Assembly (NCBI RefSeq): GCF_016775475.1
Contig: NZ_JAEUXJ010000002.1
Coordinates: forward strand, 1-64,000
Length of the DNA stretch: 64,000 bases
Source of the DNA: Belnapia mucosa
Lineage (GTDB): Bacteria; Pseudomonadota; Alphaproteobacteria; Acetobacterales; Acetobacteraceae
Reading direction: 5' to 3'
Below the pieces are notes generated by a model. The model had not been told where the DNA came from, ran no database searches, and saw only the letters and a list, made by a program, of their open reading frames with translations. A program made the position numbers and the translations under genes. Shown here piece after piece: positions 51,936-63,534 of this stretch (within the stretch, counting starts at the first letter, position 1; every line of letters begins with the position of its first letter).

Positions 51936-54900
51936 CCGATGGCGTGGCCGGTGGCCGGCTCGGGCCGCCGGCGGCGCGCCAGGGCGCGCGCCACCACATA
52001 GAAGACCGGGGTGAAGATCAGGCCGAACAGCGTCACCCCCAGCATGCCGTAGAAGACGGCAACGCCCAGGCTCTGGCGCATCTCGGCGCCGGCACCGGTC
52101 GCCACCGTCAGCGGCAGCACGCCGAGGATGAAGGCGAGGCTGGTCATCAGGATCGGCCGCAGCCGGGTCCGCGCCGCGGCGACGGCCGCGTCCCAGCGGC
52201 TCATCCCCTCATCCTCGGCCGCACGGGCGAATTCGACGATGAGGATGGCGTTCTTCGCCGCCAGCCCGACCAGCACCACCAGCCCGACCTGGACCAGCAC
52301 GTTGTTGTCGAGCCCGACATGCTTCACGCCGAGCAGCGCCGCCAGCACCGACATCGGCGCGATCAGCACCACCGCCACCGGCAGCAGCCAGCTTTCATAC
52401 ATCGCCGCTAGCACGAGGAAGACGAAGACCACGGCGAAGCCGAAGGCGATGGGCGCGGTGTTGCCGGCGATCCGCTCCTGCAAAGCCAGCTCCGTCCATT
52501 CGTAGCCGAAGCCCTCGGGCAGGTTCGTCCTCAGCACCTCCTCCATGGCCGCGATCGCCTGGCCGGTGGAGACGCCGGGTAGTGCCGCCCCCTGCAGCTC
52601 TGCCGCCGGGTAGAGGTTGTAGCGCGGCACGCGATAAGGGCCGGAGGTTTCGTGGAAGGTGGCGAGGCTGCCGAGCGGCACCATCGCCCCGTCATCGGCC
52701 CGGGTCCGCAGCCGCGCAATGTCCTCGACTCCCATGCGGTGCTGCATGTCCGCCTGGGCGGTGACGCGCCAGGTGCGGCCGAGCAGGTTGAAGTCGTTGA
52801 CGAAGGCGGAGCCCATATAGATGCCCATCGCCTCGTGCACGCGGGAGATCGGCACGCCGAGCATCTCCGCCCGCGTCCGGTCGATATCGGCGCGGATCTG
52901 CGGCGTCGCCGTGTTGAACAGGCTGAAGGCGAAGGCGATGCCCGGCGTCCCGTTCGCCGCCATCATCACCTGCCGCGTCGCCGCCTCGAGCGCCTGTGGG
53001 CCACGGCCGGCACGGTCCTGGATCATCAGCTTGAAGCCGCCGCCCGTGCCGATGCCGGGCACCGGCGGGGGCGGGATGACGAGCACCTGCGCATCCGGGT
53101 CGCCCATTAGGCGGCGCTGGAGGTCGGCCAGGATGCCGTTGCCTGTCAGCCCCTCATGCGTCCGCTCCTCGAAGGGCTTCAGGCTGGCGAAGACCACGCC
53201 GGTGTTCGGCGCATTGGTGAAGGTCGCGCCGTCGAAGCCGACGAAGGCGACGGCGCTCTCGACGCCCGGCGTCGCCAGGATCGCGTCGGACGCACGCCGC
53301 ACCACCGCATCCGTCCGGCTGAGGCTGGCGCCCGGCGGCAGCTGGAAGGCGGCGATGAAGTAGCCGCGGTCGAGCGGCGGGATCAGCCCGGTCGGCGTGG
53401 TCAGCACGGTCTGCCCGGTCAGCGCCAGCAGCCCGGCATAGACCAGCAGCAGCAGGACGGGCAGCCGCACCAGCCGCCGCGTCAGCCCGCCATAGCCGAG
53501 CGAGAGCCGGTCGAAGACCCAGTTGAAGCCACGGAAGAACAGCCCGACCGGCAGCAGCCAGCGCGAGCGCGGCGCATGGCCGTGCGGCTTCAGGAGCAGC
53601 GCCGCCAGCGCGGGCGACAGGGTCAGCGAGACTAGCGCCGAGAGCAGCGTGGCGACCGAAATCGTCGCCGCGAACTGCTTGTAGAAGGCGCCGGCGATGC
53701 CGGTGATGAAGGCCGTCGGCAGGAAGACCGCGACCAGCACCAGGGCGATGGCGATCAGCGCGAAGCCCACCTCGTCCATCGTCCGCCGCGCGGCTTCCAG
53801 CGGCGACATCCCCTCCGCCATGTGCCGCTCGGCATTCTCGACGACGACGATCGCGTCGTCGACGACGATTCCGATGGCCAGGATCAGGCCGAACATGGTG
53901 AGCGAGTTCAGCGTGAAGCCAAGCGCCAGCAACACGGCGAAGGTGCCGATGATGGAGACCGGGATGGCGAGCAGCGGGATCACCGCCGCCCGCCAGTTCT
54001 GCAGGAACAGGATCACCACCAGCACCACCAGCGCGACGGCCTCGGCGAAGGTGTGCAGCACCGCTTCCATGCTCTGGGCGATGAAGCGCGTCGGGTCGTA
54101 GACGACGCTGTAGCCGATGCCCGTGGGGAAGGTCGGCACCGCCTCCTCCATCGTCGCCCGGACCGCGGCCGCCGTCTGCAGGGCGTTGCTGCCCGGCCGC
54201 TGGAAGATGACGATGGCGGTCGCCACCTGGTTGTTCAGCAGCGCGTTGATCGTGTAGTCGGCGGCGCCGATTTCGGTGCGCGCCACGTCGCGCAGCCGCA
54301 CCGGGGCGCCGCCCGCGCCGGTCGCCACCACCTGCTCGTCGAACTGCTCGGGCGAGACGAGGCGGCCCTGCGCCTGGACGCTCACCTCGAAGGCGCCGGC
54401 CTCCGCCGAGCGGGGCGCCTGGCCGATGGCGCCGGCGGCGACCTGTGCGTTGGCCCGCTGCAGGGCCTGCACCACGTCGCCCGGCGAGAGGCCGCGGGCG
54501 GCGGTGCGGTCCGGGTCGAGCCAGACGCGCATCGCATAGTCCCGCGCGCCGAAGACCTGGGCATCGCCCACGCCGTCCAGCCGCGTCAGCCGGTCCTTGA
54601 TCGCCAGCGTGGCGAAATTCGAGACATAGTCGGGGCTGCGGCTGCCATCGGGCGAGGTGAGGTGCACGACCATCAGCAGGTCGGGCGAGGCCTTCTTCAC
54701 CGTGATGCCGAGGCGGCGGACATCCTCCGGCAGGCGCGGCTCCGCAATGGCGACGCGGTTCTGCACCAGCACCTGCGCCTGATCGACATCGACGCCCTGA
54801 CGGAAGACGACGCTGATGGTCACCCGCCCATCACCGGTCGACTGGGAGGAGAGGTAGAGCATGCCGTCCACCCCATTCACCTCCTGCTCGATCGGCCCGG

Positions 54901-55090
54901 CAACGGTGCCGGCGATGGTCTCGGCGGAGGCGCCGGGATAGAGCGCAGTCACCTGCACGGTGGGCGGCGCGATCTCGGGGTATTCGGCGATGGGCAGGCG
55001 CAGCGCGGCCAGCGCGCCTACCAGGGTGATGGCGATCGACAGCACCGCGGCGAAGACCGGGCGGTCGATGAAGAAACGGGCGAGGCGCAC
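51917..55090 (-). CDS. RND efflux pump, HAE1 family (AcrB/MexB-like)
   Basis: A 1057-residue inner-membrane proton-driven exporter. The layout is complete: FFIDRPVFAAVLSIAITLVGALA at the N-terminus, two large periplasmic loops (about 35-340 and 560-870), twelve helices, and the proton-relay GIVVDDAIVVVENAE in TM4 with a matching Lys in the second half (VLVGLAAKNAILIVEFA). The start codon is GTG 55090. It is 24 bases downstream of the adaptor gene. No TolC-like outer-membrane gene is present, so it must use one from elsewhere. Confidence 0.93.
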   Translation of the reverse strand: MRLARFFIDRPVFAAVLSIAITLVGALAALRLPIAEYPEIAPPTVQVTALYPGASAETIAGTVAGPIEQEVNGVDGMLYLSSQSTGDGRVTISVVFRQGVDVDQAQVLVQNRVAIAEPRLPEDVRRLGITVKKASPDLLMVVHLTSPDGSRSPDYVSNFATLAIKDRLTRLDGVGDAQVFGARDYAMRVWLDPDRTAARGLSPGDVVQALQRANAQVAAGAIGQAPRSAEAGAFEVSVQAQGRLVSPEQFDEQVVATGAGGAPVRLRDVARTEIGAADYTINALLNNQVATAIVIFQRPGSNALQTAAAVRATMEEAVPTFPTGIGYSVVYDPTRFIAQSMEAVLHTFAEAVALVVLVVILFLQNWRAAVIPLLAIPVSIIGTFAVLLALGFTLNSLTMFGLILAIGIVVDDAIVVVENAERHMAEGMSPLEAARRTMDEVGFALIAIALVLVAVFLPTAFITGIAGAFYKQFAATISVATLLSALVSLTLSPALAALLLKPHGHAPRSRWLLPVGLFFRGFNWVFDRLSLGYGGLTRRLVRLPVLLLLVYAGLLALTGQTVLTTPTGLIPPLDRGYFIAAFQLPPGASLSRTDAVVRRASDAILATPGVESAVAFVGFDGATFTNAPNTGVVFASLKPFEERTHEGLTGNGILADLQRRLMGDPDAQVLVIPPPPVPGIGTGGGFKLMIQDRAGRGPQALEAATRQVMMAANGTPGIAFAFSLFNTATPQIRADIDRTRAEMLGVPISRVHEAMGIYMGSAFVNDFNLLGRTWRVTAQADMQHRMGVEDIARLRTRADDGAMVPLGSLATFHETSGPYRVPRYNLYPAAELQGAALPGVSTGQAIAAMEEVLRTNLPEGFGYEWTELALQERIAGNTAPIAFGFAVVFVFLVLAAMYESWLLPVAVVLIAPMSVLAALLGVKHVGLDNNVLVQVGLVVLVGLAAKNAILIVEFARAAEDEGMSRWDAAVAAARTRLRPILMTSLAFILGVLPLTVATGAGAEMRQSLGVAVFYGMLGVTLFGLIFTPVFYVVARALARRRRPEPATGHAIGQEAPR

Positions 55091-55114
55091 GGCACGGGGC
55101 CTTTCAGGGTGCGG

Positions 55115-56308
55115 TTATTGCGCGGCGGCGAGCGGGCTCGGGCCGATGCGGCCCTGCTCGGTGGCGACCTTGGCGCCCGGCCGGGCGCGGTGCAGGCCGC
55201 CGATCACTACCCGGTCCTCGGGCCCGAGGCCGTTGCGGACCATGCGCAGCCCGTCGACCAACGGGCCAAGCTGCACGGTGCGCGGCGCGACGGTGCCGTC
55301 CGGCGTCACGGTCAGCAGCATCCGCCCTGACTGGTCGGCCACCACCGCCGCATCCGGCACCATCAGCGCCGAGGCTTCCCCGGCCTGGAGGCGGAGGCGG
55401 GCGAAGCTGCCAGGCGTCAGAAACAGGTCGGGGTTCGGCAGCACGGCGCGGCCGCGGATGGTGCCGCTGCGCGCATCGAAGGCGCTGTCCACGAAGTCCA
55501 GCCGACCCTCATGGCCGAATTCCGTCTCGTCCAGCAGGCGGAGCTGCACGGTGGCGCCGCCCTCGCGCATCCCGCCTGGGGCATGGCGGGCATAGCGCAG
55601 ATACTGCGCCTCACTCGCATCGAAGGTGGCGTAGACAGGGTCCAGCGCCAGCAGCATCGTCATCAGGGTCGTGCCCTGCTGCACCAGGTTGCCGGCATCG
55701 ACGCGGCGGTCGCTAACGCGGCCGGGGCGTGGGGCGCGGATCTCGGACCATTCCAGCTCCAGCTCCGCCTGGCGCAGCGCGGCGCGGGCGGCGGCGAGGC
55801 CGGCCTGCGCCTCGCGGAGCGCGCTGCGGCGGGTATCGAGCTCGGATTCCGGGGCGAAGCGCTGCTGCACCAGGGGCGTGCTGCGCTGCACCTGCTGCTC
55901 GGCGAGGGTCAGACGGGCCTCGTTGCGGGCGACCTCGGCCCGGGCCGTCTCGACCGCGATCTGGAAGGGCCGCTGGTCGAGGGTGAAGAGCAGGTCGCCG
56001 GTGCGGACCAGGGCGCCATCGCGGAAATGCACCTGGGCGACCTGGCCGGAGACGCGGGGGCGGATCTCGACCCGGGCCGAAGGCTCGATCCGGGCGGTAT
56101 GCTCATCCCATTCGGTGACCTGGCGGGTGAGAGGGGTGGCGACGGTGACGCTCGGGGTCGGGCCTCCCTGGGCGGCAGCCGGGCCAGCCAGGGCCGTGCC
56201 GGCGACCAGGGCGAGGGTGGCGGGCGCGGGCAAGGTGCGGCCAAGCCAATCGAGCCAAGGATTTGCGGCCTTCGTTGCGAGCGAGGCCTTGCGGGGATCG
56301 GGGGACAT
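55115..56308 (-). CDS. RND periplasmic adaptor (membrane fusion) protein
   Basis: A 397-residue AcrA/MexA-type adaptor. It has an N-terminal export signal (LALVAGTALAGPAAAQ), a lipoyl half (RVEIRPRVSGQVAQVHFRDGALVRTGDLLFTLD), a coiled-coil hairpin (about 118-180, with ARNEARLTLAEQQVQR), the second lipoyl half (IRAPRPGRVSDRRVDAGNLVQ) and a beta-barrel. There is no Cys for lipidation. GGAGA precedes ATG 56308. It is divergent from a TetR regulator. Confidence 0.92.
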   Translation of the reverse strand: MSPDPRKASLATKAANPWLDWLGRTLPAPATLALVAGTALAGPAAAQGGPTPSVTVATPLTRQVTEWDEHTARIEPSARVEIRPRVSGQVAQVHFRDGALVRTGDLLFTLDQRPFQIAVETARAEVARNEARLTLAEQQVQRSTPLVQQRFAPESELDTRRSALREAQAGLAAARAALRQAELELEWSEIRAPRPGRVSDRRVDAGNLVQQGTTLMTMLLALDPVYATFDASEAQYLRYARHAPGGMREGGATVQLRLLDETEFGHEGRLDFVDSAFDARSGTIRGRAVLPNPDLFLTPGSFARLRLQAGEASALMVPDAAVVADQSGRMLLTVTPDGTVAPRTVQLGPLVDGLRMVRNGLGPEDRVVIGGLHRARPGAKVATEQGRIGPSPLAAAQ

Positions 56309-56335
56309 CGCTTATCTCCGGGGCCGGATGTTACC

Positions 56336-56369
56336 GACCGGTTCGTCCCACATAGTAAGTGACCGGTCA
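56336..56369. promoter_or_regulatory. Candidate TetR operator pair
   Basis: TGACCGGTCA (56360-56369) is a perfect 10-bp palindrome and GACCGGTT (56336-56343) repeats its core; the ACCGGT centres are 25 bases apart. They lie between the adaptor gene and the TetR gene, the usual place for autoregulated efflux control. Confidence 0.6.
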
Positions 56370-56446
56370 GTATCATCAAGGGCCATTTTTGCGGTGCCGC
56401 ATGATTTCGCTCTGCGAGGATGCGGCTCGCGAAGAAGGGAGCAATG

Positions 56447-57031
56447 ATGTCCAGCGCGACCGCCGACAGGCCCAAAGCCGCCCAGCGCATCCAGAGCGCG
56501 GCCAAGGATCTGTTCTACCGCCATGGCATCCGGGCCACCGGGATCGAGGAGGTCTGCCGGGCCGCGGAGGCGACCAAGATGAGCCTCTACCGGAGCTATC
56601 CGAGCAAGGATGCGCTGGTCGCCGCCATCCTGGAGGAGGATGCGGCCGCCTATGACGCCTGGTTCGCTGCCGCGACAGCCGGGGCGGCGACGCCCGCGGA
56701 GAAATTGCAGGCCCTGGCCGAAGCCGTGGCCGACAAGCTGGAGCGGCCGGAATATCGCGGTTGCCCGCTGCTGCTGGCCCAGGCGGAATTCCCCGACCCC
56801 ACCCATCCGACCCATTGCCTGGTCGCCCAGCACAAGACCCGCATGCGGCAGCAATTCGCCGCGCTGGCACGGGAGGCCGGCGCCCGGGATCCCGACTGGC
56901 TTGGCGATGCGATGGCGCTGCTGATCGACGGCGCCTGGTCCAGCCTGCCCTATATGGGCGGCGCCCGGGCCGCCGCGGTGCTGCGGCAGGGCACGGCGGC
57001 GATCCTGCGGGCCAGCCTGGCCCCGGCCTAG
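56447..57031 (+). CDS. TetR-family regulator of the RND pump
   Basis: A 194-residue repressor. The N-terminal helix-turn-helix reads RIQSAAKDLFYRHGIRATGIEEVCRAAEATKMSLYRSYPSKDALVAAIL. The C-terminal ligand domain has one notable Cys in RGCPLLLAQAEF. Two ATGs (56444 and 56447) fit behind GGGAG. It is divergent from the adaptor/pump pair with a candidate operator between and probably represses it until a pump substrate binds. Confidence 0.88.
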   Translation: MSSATADRPKAAQRIQSAAKDLFYRHGIRATGIEEVCRAAEATKMSLYRSYPSKDALVAAILEEDAAAYDAWFAAATAGAATPAEKLQALAEAVADKLERPEYRGCPLLLAQAEFPDPTHPTHCLVAQHKTRMRQQFAALAREAGARDPDWLGDAMALLIDGAWSSLPYMGGARAAAVLRQGTAAILRASLAPA

Positions 57032-57047
57032 GCCGGAGCGGCCGGGC

Positions 57048-57932
57048 TCAGCGCGCGGCGGCCCGGCGCTTCGGCGCCGCCGGCTTCGCTTTCCGGGCCG
57101 CAGCGGCCGGCGTCTTGGCCTTGCGCGCTGCCGGCTTGGTCGGCTTCTCCTCCTCGCCCAGGCTGCGCTTCAGCGCGGTCATCAGGTCGATGACATTGTC
57201 GCGCCGCGGCTCCTCCTCCGGCTCGGGCTCTTCCTCGCCGCGCAGCTTCGCCTCGATCACCTCACGCAGCCGCGCTTCGTAGCGGTCCTCCATATCGGCC
57301 GGCTCGAAACGCTGGGTCTGCCGGTCCACCAGCTGCGTCGCCAGACGGACCATGGCGGCATCGGGCTTGCCGCCATGCAGCCCGCCGAACAGCTCCTCCG
57401 GCTCGTGCAACTCCTTCGGGTCATTCAGCGTGTGCAGCACCAGGCCGCGGCCGAGCGGCATGATCGCGACCGACCGCTCCCGCCGGGCGATCACCAGCCG
57501 GGCAAGGCCGACCTTGCCGGCCTTGCCGATCGCCTCGCGCAGGACGGCATAGACATCCTCGCCCGCCTCGCCATCCGGGACCATGTAGTAGGCGGCATCG
57601 TAGTAGATCGGGTCGATCGCCTCGGCGGGCACGAATTTGTCGAGCGTCAGCACGGTGGAGCTGTCGATCTTCGCGCGCTCGAAATCGGCATCCTCCAGCA
57701 GGACATAGGTGTCCTTCTTGAATTCATAGCCCTTCACGAGGTCGGAGCGGCGCAGCTCCTCCTCGGTGCCGGCATCGAGGGTAACCATCCGCACCCGGTT
57801 GCCGGTCTTCGGGTTGATGAGATGGAAATGCAGCTCTCCGGAGGCCTGCCGGGCGCTGTAGAGCGCGACCGGGCAGGAGACCAGCGCCAGCCGGAGATGG
57901 CCGCGCCAGATCGGATGTTGATGCTCGGCCAT
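57048..57932 (-). CDS. ku: Ku non-homologous end-joining protein
   Basis: A 294-residue bacterial Ku that forms a ring on DNA ends. The core is clear: IWRGHLRLALVSCPVALYSA, FHLINPKTGNRVRM, LVKGYEFKKDTYVLLEDADFE, IDPIYYDAAYYMVPDG and FEPADMEDRYEARLREVIEAK. A Lys/Ala/Pro/Arg-rich tail of about 40 residues (from about 255) is the basic C-terminal extension that binds DNA or threads Ku inwards. It partners LigD 3 kb away. It is convergent with the TetR gene. Confidence 0.92.
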   Translation of the reverse strand: MAEHQHPIWRGHLRLALVSCPVALYSARQASGELHFHLINPKTGNRVRMVTLDAGTEEELRRSDLVKGYEFKKDTYVLLEDADFERAKIDSSTVLTLDKFVPAEAIDPIYYDAAYYMVPDGEAGEDVYAVLREAIGKAGKVGLARLVIARRERSVAIMPLGRGLVLHTLNDPKELHEPEELFGGLHGGKPDAAMVRLATQLVDRQTQRFEPADMEDRYEARLREVIEAKLRGEEEPEPEEEPRRDNVIDLMTALKRSLGEEEKPTKPAARKAKTPAAAARKAKPAAPKRRAAAR

Positions 57933-58088
57933 GAATGGGTTTCCCTCAGTAGCCGCATGATCCGGGATCAACATGGATCACCGGCCCCGGTTTCCCCCCG
58001 CCTCAGCGAACCCGGGGCGCCCGCATGCGTAGCAACCGGCGACCCGGGGCAGTCGCCAGCCCCGACCGACTGGAAGCGCACGGATATC

Positions 58089-58502
58089 ATGGCAGGACGA
58101 GACGATCCCGAAGGCCAGATGTGGGCCGAGGCCTGCGACATGCTGCAGCGGGCCGAGCGGCTGCACCGGCAATTCTTCCTCCCCCGCCATGCCGTGGCGC
58201 CGCTGCCGGTCTGGCACCCGCCGGCCGATATGCTGGAGACTGAGGCGGAAGTGCTGATCCTGATCGCTCTCCCCGGCGTGCCGCCGGAGGCGGTGGAGGC
58301 GGTGATCGAGGATGGGGCGCTGCGTGTCGCTGGGCTGCGCCTGCTGCCCGCCGAATTGCGGAATGCCGCCATCCATCGGTTGGAACTGCCCCAGGGCCGG
58401 TTCGAGCGGCGGATTCCGCTGCCGCCCGGCCGCTACACGACGCCCGTCCGCCACAGCCTAGTCGATGGCTGCCTGCTGGTCCGGCTGGAGAAGGCCGGCT
58501 GA
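58089..58502 (+). CDS. Hsp20/alpha-crystallin-type small heat-shock protein
   Basis: A 137-residue protein with a reduced alpha-crystallin domain (about 50-137): PPADMLETEAEVLILIALPGVPPEAVEAVIEDGALRVAG, then HRLELPQGRFERRIPLPPGRY and DGCLLVRLEK. It probably holds unfolded proteins. It is 14 bases upstream of lon on the same strand, a chaperone-protease pairing. It is divergent from ku with 156 bases between. Confidence 0.82.
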   Translation: MAGRDDPEGQMWAEACDMLQRAERLHRQFFLPRHAVAPLPVWHPPADMLETEAEVLILIALPGVPPEAVEAVIEDGALRVAGLRLLPAELRNAAIHRLELPQGRFERRIPLPPGRYTTPVRHSLVDGCLLVRLEKAG

Positions 58503-58516
58503 GCCGGGAGCATCCC

Positions 58517-60903
<2,387 letters not shown>

Positions 60904-60907
<4 letters not shown>

Positions 60908-63480
60908 GTCTCCGGCAGGCGCTGGTCGGTCTTCGCCATCTCCGCCCAGGGATCGCGCCGCTGCCGGCGCAGGCGGTCCGGCACGGTGGCGATGGTGAAG
61001 CGCTGCGGATCGAGCTTCGGCGTGACTTCCCGCCAAGCCAGTGGCGTCGCCACCGTGGCGCCGGGCCGGGCGCGCGGTGAGTAGGAGCAGATGGCGGTCG
61101 CGCCGACGCCATTCCGCAGCCAGTCGACCAGGATGCGGCCGCGGCGCCGGGCCTTGGGGAGGGTGGCGACGAAGCGGTCGGGCGCCTCCGCCTCCAGCGC
61201 CTGGGCGAAGCCCTGGGCGAAGCCGCGCACCGCATCCCACCCCGCCTCCGGCCGCAGCGGCACCACAAGGTGCAGCCCCTTGCCTCCGGTGGTGCGGCAG
61301 AAGGAGGCGAGCCCCATCCCCTCCAGCCGCCGGCGCAGATCGAGCGCGGCCTGCACCACCACGGGGAATTCCACCCCCTCGCCAGGATCGAGGTCGAAGA
61401 CCACCCGGTCCGGATGGCTTGGGTCAGAAAGGCTCGCGCCCCAGCCATGCAGCTCGATCGCCGCCATCTGGGCGCAGGCGATCAGCCCTTCCTCGCTCTC
61501 GATGGCCAGATAGGGCTGGTCCTCCGCGCTGCCCTCGCGGATGGCGGGCGGCATGCCGCGATTGCCATGCTTCTGGAAGAAGCGCTCGCCGGCGATGCCT
61601 TCGGGGCAGCGCAGCAGCGCCAGCGGCCGCCCGGCGATGCCCGGCAAGGCCCGCGGCGCGACCTGCCGCCAGTATTCCGCCAGATCCTGCTTGGTGATGC
61701 CGGGCCAGAGCTCGCGGTCGGCATGGGTGATCCGGGTCGTGCCGACGCGTTGCGCGCCGGCGGCCGGCTTCGGCGCATGGACGATGGCGGCGGTGGCGCG
61801 GGCGCGCGGCTGGAAGGGCAGGCGCTCGACCTCCGGATAGGGCAGGTCGCGCACCACCTCCTCCGCGCCCTTGTCCTCGCGCAGGCCGAGATAGACGGCG
61901 TGGCGCAGCCGGCCGAAGCGGGTCCAGCCGATATACTGCACCTCCGCCACCAGCTCCGGTCGCACCCAGTTGATCGCCGGATCGGGCGGCTCGCCGGCCA
62001 GCAGCAGACCGTCGGGCGGTGTGCTGACCAGGCGGGCGAGGCGGCGGCTGAGCGCGCCCAGTTCCTTCTCGGTGAAGCCGGTCCCGACGCCGCCGACATA
62101 GTGCAGCCGCCCGCGCTCGTCATGGAAGCCGAGATGCAGCGAGCCCAGCCCCTGGCGGCTGCCGGCCGGCGGCGTCCAGCCGAGGATGATGAACTCATCG
62201 CGGCCCTGGCACTTCACCTTGACCCAGTCCCGCCTGCGCTCGCCGCGATAGGGCGCATCGGCACGCTTGCAGATGATGCCCTCGAGCCCCATCGCGCAGG
62301 CCTGCCGGCGGACCCGCAGCGTCTCGCCATCCAGGTGGTCGCTGAAGCGCAGCACGCCGCGCCAGTCATTCATGCCGCGCAGCAGGACCTTGCGGTCGGC
62401 CAGCCGGGCCTCGCGCAGGTCCCAGCCATCGAGGTGCAGCAGGTCGAAGAGGTAGAGGAACAGCCCGCCCCGGTCGCCGCCATTGGCCAGCGCCGCCTGC
62501 AGGCTGGCGAAGGAGGAGAGCCCATCCTCCCGCAGCGCCACCAGCTCGCCATCCAGCAAGGCGTCCTCAGCCTTCAGCCGTGCCACGGCGCGGACCACCT
62601 CCGGCAGCTTGGCGCTCCAGTCGAGGCCGTTGCGGGTGATCAGCCGGACATCGCGGCCATGCTTCTGGATCAGCAGGCGGTAACCGTCGAATTTCACCTC
62701 GCTCAGCCAGCCTTCGCCTTCCGGCGGCTCCTCGACCAGGGTGGCGAGCTCGGGCTTCTGCTCTTCCGGCAGCGGGGCCGGCACGGCGCCGGCGATGGGT
62801 GCATCCCCGGCCGGCCGGGGCGGCGGCGCGACCGGCTTCGCCGCGACGATGGTGCCGGGCCGGGCTTCCGGCGCGGAGGCTACGGCCCGCTTTCCAGCCG
62901 CCGCCTTCCCGCCGCGGGGCGGCTTCGGCGCCGGCAGCGCCTCCAGCGCCGCGGCATCGGCGCCGGGCCGCTCCGCCTCGTCATGTTCCTTGATCAGCAG
63001 CCAGTTCTCCGCCCGCTCCCGCCCGCGCCGCTGCATTCGCACCAGGACAAAGCCGCCGCGGAGGCGCCCGCCGGAGAGGCGGAATTTCAGCTCCCCGGCG
63101 GCGAGGCCGGCGGCGGGGTCACCGAGCGGCTCCCATTCCCCGGCATCCCAGATCTCCACCTCGCCGGCGCCGTAATGCCCTTCCGGGATCCGGCCCTGGA
63201 AGCCGGCATAGTCGATCGGGTGATCCTCGACCCGCACCGCCAGGCGCCGGTCGGCGGGGTCGAGCGAGGGGCCCTTCGGCACCGCCCAACTGACCAGCAC
63301 GCCCTCATGCTCCAGCCGGAAATCCCAGTGTAACCGGCGGGCGGCGTGCTTCTGCACGACGAAGTGGCGATGCTGGCCGGTAGCCTGCTGGGACGGGGCA
63401 GGTTCCGGCGTCGCGGTGAAGTCGCGCTTGGCGCGGTAGGTGGCGATCGAGGTGTCGCGGGCAGCGGGAGCGCGGACCAT
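60904..63480 (-). CDS. ligD: DNA ligase D (end-joining, PE-LIG-POL)
   Basis: An 858-residue multifunctional ligase. The 3'-phosphoesterase domain (about 38-165) has HFVVQKHAARRLHWDFRLE and IPEGHYGAGEVEIWD. A Pro/Ala-rich linker follows. The ATP-ligase domain (about 250-560) has catalytic K263 in SEVKFDGYRL and DGELVAL. The AEP polymerase domain (about 575-850) has THADRELWPG, FFQKHGNRGMP, the metal pair in VFDLDPGEG and SYSPRARPGATVATPL. This PE-LIG-POL order is the Pseudomonas/alphaproteobacterial form. It works with Ku. Confidence 0.93.
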
Positions 63481-63534
63481 GATGCGGCGCCAACGTTGCC
63501 AGGGCGCGCCGGTTTCGGCTCCTCGAAGGGCGGC

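Noticed and set aside
61270..63333. 687-residue plus-strand open frame
   Set aside because: Antisense of ligD, whose three domains are unmistakable.
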